64,000 nucleotides of DNA, from NCBI GenBank assembly GCA_030620095.1, contig JAUTXW010002403.1:310001-374000 (forward strand). Reading direction: 5' to 3'. Source of the DNA: Kuschelorhynchus macadamiae. Lineage: Eukaryota > Arthropoda > Insecta > Coleoptera > Curculionidae. Below the pieces are notes generated by a model. The model saw only the letters and a program-made list of their open reading frames with translations, was not told the DNA's origin and ran no database searches. The position numbers and the translations under genes were made by a program. Every line of letters starts with the position of its first letter. Positions within the stretch are counted from its first letter, which is position 1. Below are positions 15,401-23,900 of this stretch, piece by piece.

Positions 15401-18400
15401 TTCTATTAGTGTTAAACTCTTGATTGTATCCTGAGTTATTTAAGCAAGTTTCCGTTAAGACAATTACATCTTCATCATTATTTAACATGTTAATTGTTAA
15501 AATGTCTAACTTAGTTTTAATGCCTCTACGATTTTGATAATACAAACAAATTTTACCTAGGTGAATTGGTTTCTCTCAGAAAAATTGAATTATCGTCAGC
15601 TATACTCATTTAAGTTACCAATTTTTGAATGTTTGCTTGGATCAACATTACACTTATTATCTACCGTAGGTGGTTCATCATTTAAGCTTAAAATATCATT
15701 ACCAATATTATCAATTACCCCAGACTCAAGATATACATGAACATTTAACATTTGTTGAGGGTTGTCTAAGAAAGGCTGACAAATACACCTTGTGGTACTA
15801 CCTAATTCATTTGCAATGAAAGCAACGAAACATGTGGGTACACTTGCAGATATGCTTTGAACAAAATTTCTGCGAGAATTATGATTTCTTCCCTTTGGAA
15901 AAGAACCAATTTGTAATTTTTGATCAACATTAATAAAAGTATTTTTGCTTGGCACTATACGATCAGGGAGTCGCTCTGTATATAAAACCTGAGCTTGCAT
16001 GCTATTTATTTGACATTCTCCTAATATTAAAAGCATATCCACATATTCATTGTATATAAAAAGAGGCATTTTTTGCTTTTTAAACAAACTAATGTAAACT
16101 ACTTTTATTATGATATTGACAAAAACAAAGGTGACAGAAATTTATTCTTATAAATATTTCACAATTTCGTAATATACACATGTCAGTAAAATAAAGTGAA
16201 AAACATTTACCATTAACCTTGATAATATAACATTATCTACTAATTAAACTAATAATAAAATATAATTTAATATAATATACAAGACACATTACATATATTT
16301 AGGTTATACTGTTAAAATAAGAATTCAAATTAAAAGACGTATTTCTCAAATGAAATAAAATTTTTCGGACGAAAAAGCCTTTAATACACTTTTTAAAATT
16401 TAAAGTTGGTAACTCTAATTTTTGAGGGAAGAATGATAAAAAAAATTTATGGCCCAATGACCAGGACCGTCCTGACACCTCCCTACCCGCCAGTAAATAG
16501 GCAGAATGTTACTGTTCTTTCTTGTTTCATATCCATGGACATCCTGGTGAGTCACAAACCGACCGACGTTTTTCTTAATGTACATCAAGCTCTCCAACTT
16601 GATGTACATTAAGGTACATACAAGGATGACACCCCCCAAGCTCCCGAAAGCTGGCCAGTCCTCCCTGCAGCATAAATTACTTAGCACTGATCGCCATCCG
16701 CTGTAAACCAGAGTCGACGGACATCTGTTGCATGTCCCCACGTATTAGTATTCCATGAGAAAGTTTATTGGACAGACTCTGAAGTACAAACAGACTCTTA
16801 TTTAGTTTAGTAGCCATCAAGCCAACAGAGTCGACGCAGACACAAAGAAACTTGGTATTGTTTACACTGGATTCATATCACCAAGATCTCTCAAAGAAAA
16901 AAAACATTCTTAATGTTTTACCTGTATTTAGAAGCAATATTTTGCAATTAAACCGACATTCCGCCTTCCCCTGTGCAGATAGGGACCCAACCAGAGAGGC
17001 CTCAGCTGTGTCGGCACGTACAGACACTGTCGTATCATCAACAAACAGGGTAAATTTAGACTGTTGATCTATGAGTGGCAGAATATATATCAGAAATAGT
17101 ATGGGACCCAGTACCCAACCCAATAGTTATTCTCTGCTTTGCTGATGACATCCCAGCATATCTTACGGCCTGACAGCTACCCTCAAGATAAGACTGTATA
17201 AGTCTATGACTTTCAGGGCAGAAGTTGTAGGCCTTAAGCCTCATTAGGAGAATCCCATGGTCCACACAATTGAAGGCCTTGCTAAGGTCACAGAAGTTGT
17301 TTTTTCTAAATCCAAACTGGCTTTCATTAAATTGTTACATTCAAAAAATTGTAGTATTTGTATACATTTCTACTACTTTTCAAATAATAGGAAGAAGATT
17401 TATTGGTCAGTAATTTTCAGGCATATTTGGGTCACCCTTCTTAAACAATGGAACAACTATTACATCCTTGAGAGCATCTGGAAAAATACCCTGCTATATT
17501 TATTAGAGGATCCATATTGGAAGTTGGAATCTCGCTAACAAGGTTATGAGGTGTATTTATAAAATAGTTGTTAAAGTTATCTGAATTAAGAATTGTTTCC
17601 TGGACATTGCTTTTAAACTTTCCTCGACCTTCTGCATCACAACCATATGCAGGTGAATAAATGAACTATATGGGAAAGTTTTTAGTCACTTCTGAGAGAG
17701 CAGTTAATGATAACTCATCATACCTTATATCGTTGAATTCGCCTCAGCGAGCCCTGCGAAATCCGTGAAAATATACAGGGTGTCTCATTTAAAAAATCAG
17801 AAGTTTGGTTTGCTACGACTTTATGAAGCACACTGTATAACGAAAGTTATGCATCTTGAGAACTCAAAAATATTTTCTTAAGACATCTTTTTTTTGAGTC
17901 TGTGACACTAACCAAGATAATTTCCAAAAGTCCAAAAGCTCGTGGGACACCCTGTATCCAAAATCAAAGAGCTATAAGAAGCTGGGACCCTTTGTGCCTT
18001 TCCTTCAGAATACGCCCAGATTCGTCCAAGTCATATGCAGTCCTTTGAAACTTTGCATTTATATTTTCAAAAATTATTTACCTTCTATAACTAAAGGATA
18101 CTTCATGGAATTTTTATTTGGGTTACCTCATACAAGAATATACATCTATCTCTTGGTAAACTCTTATTAAATAAAATAATTTGTAAATTTTCTATTTCTT
18201 CGTAACATTTTCATTTGTCATTTTAAGACTGATTTTCGTTCTCCTTTTGTAACAAAACTTTGTAGTTTGTTAAATTATTTTGGTGTCATTATTGTTTATT
18301 CAGTACTTGCCTGTGCATTGCTTGTCTTGCATTTTATTTGTTATTTTCATTTTCTTACGAAAAAATTTATCTACAGGGATATCTACATGTATATGAGCAT

Positions 18401-20893
18401 ATTTTACTAGACATTTAATTTTTGAAACAAAGACCATTAATATGTGTAGCTTTTATCATAAATATTCGAATACTAAGGCTGTCATAAAAAAGTCACAATT
18501 TGTGTCAGTATTTTTTTCTTGTTAGCTGAAATCTAAAATCTATTCTTTTGTAAAATAATTTTCCAATTTTTTAGTTATACGAATTAGTACTTATACACCT
18601 TTCTGTTTGTAGATTGAGGCAAAAAATAGTAAAAAATGAATATTAAAAATACAGTGTGTTTCAAAAAATCTACATCATAAGTGAAATATAACCCTTGATG
18701 CAGTATATATTGAAATATTTAGCAAGTTTATTTTTTTTATATTAAACTGAACATTGAAACACTTTAATATGTTTATAAAATAGCACATGTCATATCGCAG
18801 AATTAAAAACGACTACAATAACTAAATAGTTAAATAACTTTTTTAGTGGTATGAACATTAATTATTATTTCAGAATACAGCATATTACAACGGGTTTTCA
18901 AAATGGTGTTTTAGTTGCAAATAAATATCGGTCTGGGTTTCTTCATATTAATTTTAACATTAATTCAACCGTTTGACAAATAATTAAACTAGATGTTTGT
19001 CACTGAAAGGAAAAGATTTTTTTGACATACATTCTTTCAGATCCCAAAGCGAGATACCTAGAATTACCCAGTTGATATCTAAAAACCGATCAGTACTACG
19101 CCAATTTTTCGTTAGTTAGTCAGAATTCATAACAATATGTTTTTTTTGTAAGATAAATTGGGTCAAGTTTTGTTTTATTTTATTTTATTTTTTTGCAAAT
19201 CAAACCTTTTTGCATTAAAAATAAAAGAAGAAATAAAAAATGTATAGTTGAGTTTACACTTTAAAAATTTTTTTATAGATCTTGTTCAATTGTTCATTTG
19301 GTGATATTTATTAATTTTAATTTATTAAATTCCTTTAATATCACCGGTATCAGTCTGTAATTCTAAAGCAAATTCATAGTAGCTCTTTTAAAACTTAACA
19401 TTACTATGCCCTTTTCTTTACATTTGAGGGTTAACAATAATTAAATGTCTAATGCTTTTTGGAAACTAAATATTAAGACAAATAAACACGCAAACAAATA
19501 TCGATGATTATTGTTTCAGTATGACTTCTTAGATTTGATTTCTATAATGATGTGGGCTTTTTCATTTTTTGTTGCACACTGTTTTAATTTTTTTTATCCA
19601 GAAGATATTAAAATCTGTTTCCTCAATCTAGAGTCGAAAATTATAAATTGGTCATAAATTATTTAAGATATTACCTAACTAATTTATATAACTTTTCATT
19701 AGTTACCACTTTAATTTCTGACCATTTTGTAATAAACTTTCCCAAGCAGATTAAAAAATCTGTTTATCCTACGTTGTAAATGTCTTTAGAGACATATTTT
19801 TTGTACATATGGAAAAAAACCCCTAAACTGTGGTATGTTTTTTGGTATATAGTAAAAGATAAGTTTAAAAACTGAAGTGTAATATATTTTTTTATTTTCT
19901 AGTTTTGGTATGTATTATTGCAATATATTTTTTATAAAATCAAACGTTACTTATGTGGTTTTGGTGATTTGCTAACACATGTTCTGCATCTGAGAGTGAT
20001 TTTTATATATTGTATTTTTATACTGCTTGGCTTAATGTAAAAAAGATAATGGGGACGATCCCTTGAAATGGTCTCTTTAAACTAATTATTTTACTAAAAA
20101 TAATTGGGAAGTACATAACTACTTCCCAAGATTTTTAAACACTGAGTAGTAGAGCTGCTCGAATAACAACAAAAAACAAGTATTAACTTAAGTTTTTAAA
20201 ATCGAATTTGGCAGTATGGGTTTTTTTTAACAACCGGAAAATAAAGGATGATGAAAAAGTACGCTGCTAAACAGGACGATTCTTTGCATGATTTTAAGAC
20301 AAAAATTTGGTATAAACATAGGTCCGAAAATGAATAGTTTTCAAGATATAGGGAGTTAAAATTTTATGAAAAAATTGTTTTTCTGTCATAACTTTTATAT
20401 CACTCTAGATATTTTTATCAAATTTGGTGTACGTCTTTTACCCATTAAAGGGCAGTTTTTGACACAAAAGTTTTTTTAAATTTCTTCCAGTGGCGTCCGT
20501 ACGAGGTTTGGACTGAATATTTCTGGTAAATGCTACGCCTGTGCTTTTTCTGAAACAAAAATTATTTTTGAAATCCCGATTTAATTTGAAGCAAATTTGA
20601 TCCCTAGACTTACTTTCATACGACGCACGGTTTTCGCGTAAAAATACCATTTTCATGCATCTACTGCAATCCTAATGCAATTTTGCAACGGTAATTTTAT
20701 GTAAAATCCGCTTCTGTTTATTTTTTATGAAACATACTTATTCGAAAATTGGCACGTGTAATGCTGTGACTAGTTGCCATGTACACCAAATTTGATAAAA
20801 ATATCTAGAGTGATATAAAAGTTATGATAGAAAAAAAATTTTTTTTCAATAAAATTTGAACACCCTGTATCTTGAAAACTATTAATTTTCGGA

Positions 20894-20950
<57 letters not shown>

Positions 20951-23900
20951 CCAAATATCTCTTCCATTATAGAAACACTCTCAGATATGTTTCCAGAACA
21001 CTGAGTCAACATAACTCAAAACTAACCAAACCTCTCTGATCCCAAATCATCGAATTGCGCAACTTACAAGTCGGTGTCGGTCTCATTTATTTATTTTTGT
21101 ACCAAAACTTTTTTCTAATATTAATTGCAGTATCGTTCATCACAATCAAAATATTTCTTATTTACACACATTGAACCAACATGCATTTTTTCTCTCAAAC
21201 AAGTTCCAGTCTTGCCAGAAGTAAGCATTTGAAGAACCTGATATTTTTAGGTAGGTTTTTGGCATGCCTATGTAGTTCAGCATGTGTAGGTTTTTTTTTT
21301 AGTTGTCAGTGTGCTAGGAAAAAATATATGAAGCATTATGAATTATCGTATTTTTGTAAACTTATAATTTGAATCTTAATTGAACTGACAGGACACAAAA
21401 TTTACTTTATTATTTATTTTATTATATGTACAGGGATATTTTTTATTTTTTCAGCTATAGAGCTGAATTTTTTACCAAATTGTAGGAAATACAGCGTATT
21501 TTTATAAAAATCAAGGAAATGTTACTCAGGATATTTGTTTCTTAGTTCACGTCCACAATGTAATCAATTGAAAGAAGTTTTACAGCTTTTTTGGACAATT
21601 TATTGAAACATACGTATTAAATACCCACGTTTCGACACTGATTAGTGTCATCTTCAGGGCTACAAAGAACAAATCATAACATCAAAAAAAAATATGTTTC
21701 TTTCAGTGCATATTTAAAAGCAGAATAGAAAAGTGTACGTGCTCACAAATTAAAACCATAAACAAAATACATGTACAAAAATTATAAAAATCGATATCTA
21801 AACTTATATAAAAGTTAGGATTTGTAAAATATTTAGATATCGATTGTGATAATTTTTTGTACGTGTATTTTGTTTATGGTTTTAGTTTGTGAACACATAC
21901 ACTTTTCTATTGTACTTTTAGATATGCGTTGAAAAATATTTTTCTGATTGATGTTACATGATTTGTTCTGTGTAGCCCTGAAGATAACACTAATCAGTGT
22001 CGAAACGTAGGCATGTGATTCGTATGTTTCAATAAATTATCTAAAAAAAAGAGCTGCCTTTCAATTGCTTTACAGGGTGTCTAACTAACCCAGAAGTACC
22101 CCTGCAATACCAAAGTTTGCTCTGAATCCCGCATTTATTACTATTTTTATTATTGCTTCAAATGAAATGACGAATTCGTTGTAGAGTTGGTGTTGGAAAA
22201 ACAGAAGATATTTATGAAACTTTTATTTAAAAAAATTCAACACGTCAAGCGCGGTTGCAATATGCTAGGCGATATAAAAACAAACATATGTATATAGGTA
22301 TAAGTTACGATATTTTAAGTAAAAGGGAACACAGGAAAAGTTCACCAAAAGGAAACACTATTATTAACTACATACTGACACAAAATGAAAAGTAACATAA
22401 TAATTTTATTGCTAAATGTTCTACATGGCCACCATTTAATTCAATACATTTTACCTAAATGCGTTTTTGTTTTTCGATTTCAGCCAAAATGTAATCTTGA
22501 TTATTTGTGTTTAGTAGTGTTATTTCTTTGTTATGTAACGTCTAATGTTATAAAGTGTTAATTCTTCGGGTGTTTTATCGCCTAATTTCCCCTTGAGGAA
22601 TCCCCACAGAAAAATGTCCATAATTGTCAAATCTGAACTGTTGGCTGGCCATCTGATACTCTTAAATTATCCCAATAGGTAGGAAATCTATTATGTAGGA
22701 AGCGAGAGAAAACTCGTGAAAAATGTGGGTCCTATTACCCTGTTGTTTAACACTTCACCCCACACCTTTACGGATGAACGACCAGAACGTTTAACTTGAC
22801 GAATACCACGGGGGTTTTCTTTTGTTGCGCCCAAATGTGACTATTTCTTCTATTAAATTTTAATGCACCTGAAAACACTGATTCGTCAGTTCAAACAAAT
22901 GTGTTAAATAAAAGTCTGTCTTGTTTTAAAGGTCCATTATATTCCGAGCAAAATCTACTAGACAGGTAAAATTTTGCATACATTTCAACGTATTTTATAT
23001 AAGATTTTCTTAGTTCTTGTACAGCTTTTAGTTCGGAAGTGCTGGGATTTCCTAAAAATCGTTTGTTTCGGAAAAGAAAAAACGAAACTCTAAAACCTTT
23101 TTCTTTTTTTTAAACGGTAATCTTTCCGTTACTTGTTTATAAACATCACAAAAAGTGTTCTAACTAGGAATAATTCTATCTTCTCAATATCGCCTAGTAT
23201 ATTGTAACCGCGCTTGTCGTTTATTGTAATTATTTTTTCTTCTGTGAAATGCATTTTGACAAGCTGTTACTAATCAATATAAGATAATATGGAAGTTGAC
23301 GTTTCCCGACATCCCTTTTTTTCCAACGCCAACTAAACCGTATAACGAATTCGTTATTTCATTCGAAGCAATTATTAGAATAGTAATAATAGTGAGATTC
23401 AGAGCAAACTAACTGGGTTAATTAAGAATAAATCTACGATTCATTAATTTAGCGTGTTAAAAAATAATTTTAAAACTAAATAAATTACCAATATTTAACC
23501 TTTTATACCCTGGTTGCTCCAAAACTATAAAAGAGAAATCTTTCATATTATATATTTTTGAAAAGGCATTTTCAAGGGCTCTTTAACTTTCTACAAATAT
23601 ACAGGGTGTTCCATTAAAAAAAATTAACATTGATTCATTATATTTTTCTAAGATACCTTGAATAACAATTTCTCGATTTTTATAAAAATTCGCTGTATTT
23701 CTTACAATTTGGTAGAAAATATCCCTGTACAAGGTAAAATAAATACGTGGTATTGATGTACTTAGGATAAAGGCCTAGACATTAAAAGTTCGTTATTAAA
23801 ATTGCATCTTAACGTTGAAATTTCGTAGAAAAATATAATTAATCGACTAGCCGATGAAAAAATGAGCTAAATTGTTATTTATAGTAATTTTATGCTATAT

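Larger units (their letters stand above)
14100..17956 (-). mobile_element. Mariner-like DNA transposon, broken up by LINE insertions
   Basis: Inverted arms (about 14130-14308 and 17728-17915) share 'ttgaattc', 'cagcgagccct', 'gaaatccgt' and the ACAGGGTGTC-type subterminal motif. The right end is 'gggacaccctgta' (to about 17956). The - strand transposase is split: N-terminal helix-turn-helix part at 15830-16087, C-terminal DDE part at 14450-14870. LINE-derived sequence fills 14960-15800 and 16406-17540. The nesting order is inference. Confidence 0.65.
21575..22060. repeat. Fold-back of two Penelope-type ends with hammerhead-like motifs
   Basis: A palindrome centred near 21815. 'atcgatatctaaa' / 'atttagatatcgat', 'accataaacaaaatac' / 'gtattttgtttatggt' and 'gttttatttattgaaac'-like outer ends are shared. 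Each arm has CTGAAGA, a stem of ACACT-AATC-AGTGT, and GAAACGT. The left motif reads on the - strand (21629-21657), the right on the + strand (21978-22009). No protein is encoded. Confidence 0.7.
21421..23735. repeat. Outer inverted repeat enclosing nested elements
   Basis: The segment 21430-21545 ('acagggatattttt', 'ccaaattgtaggaaatacag', 'tttttataaaaatc') is inverted at 23650-23735 ('tttttataaaaattc', 'ctgtatttcttacaatttgg', 'aatatccctgt'). Between them lie the Penelope-type fold-back and a mariner-like element. An older element opened by later insertions would explain this. Confidence 0.5.
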
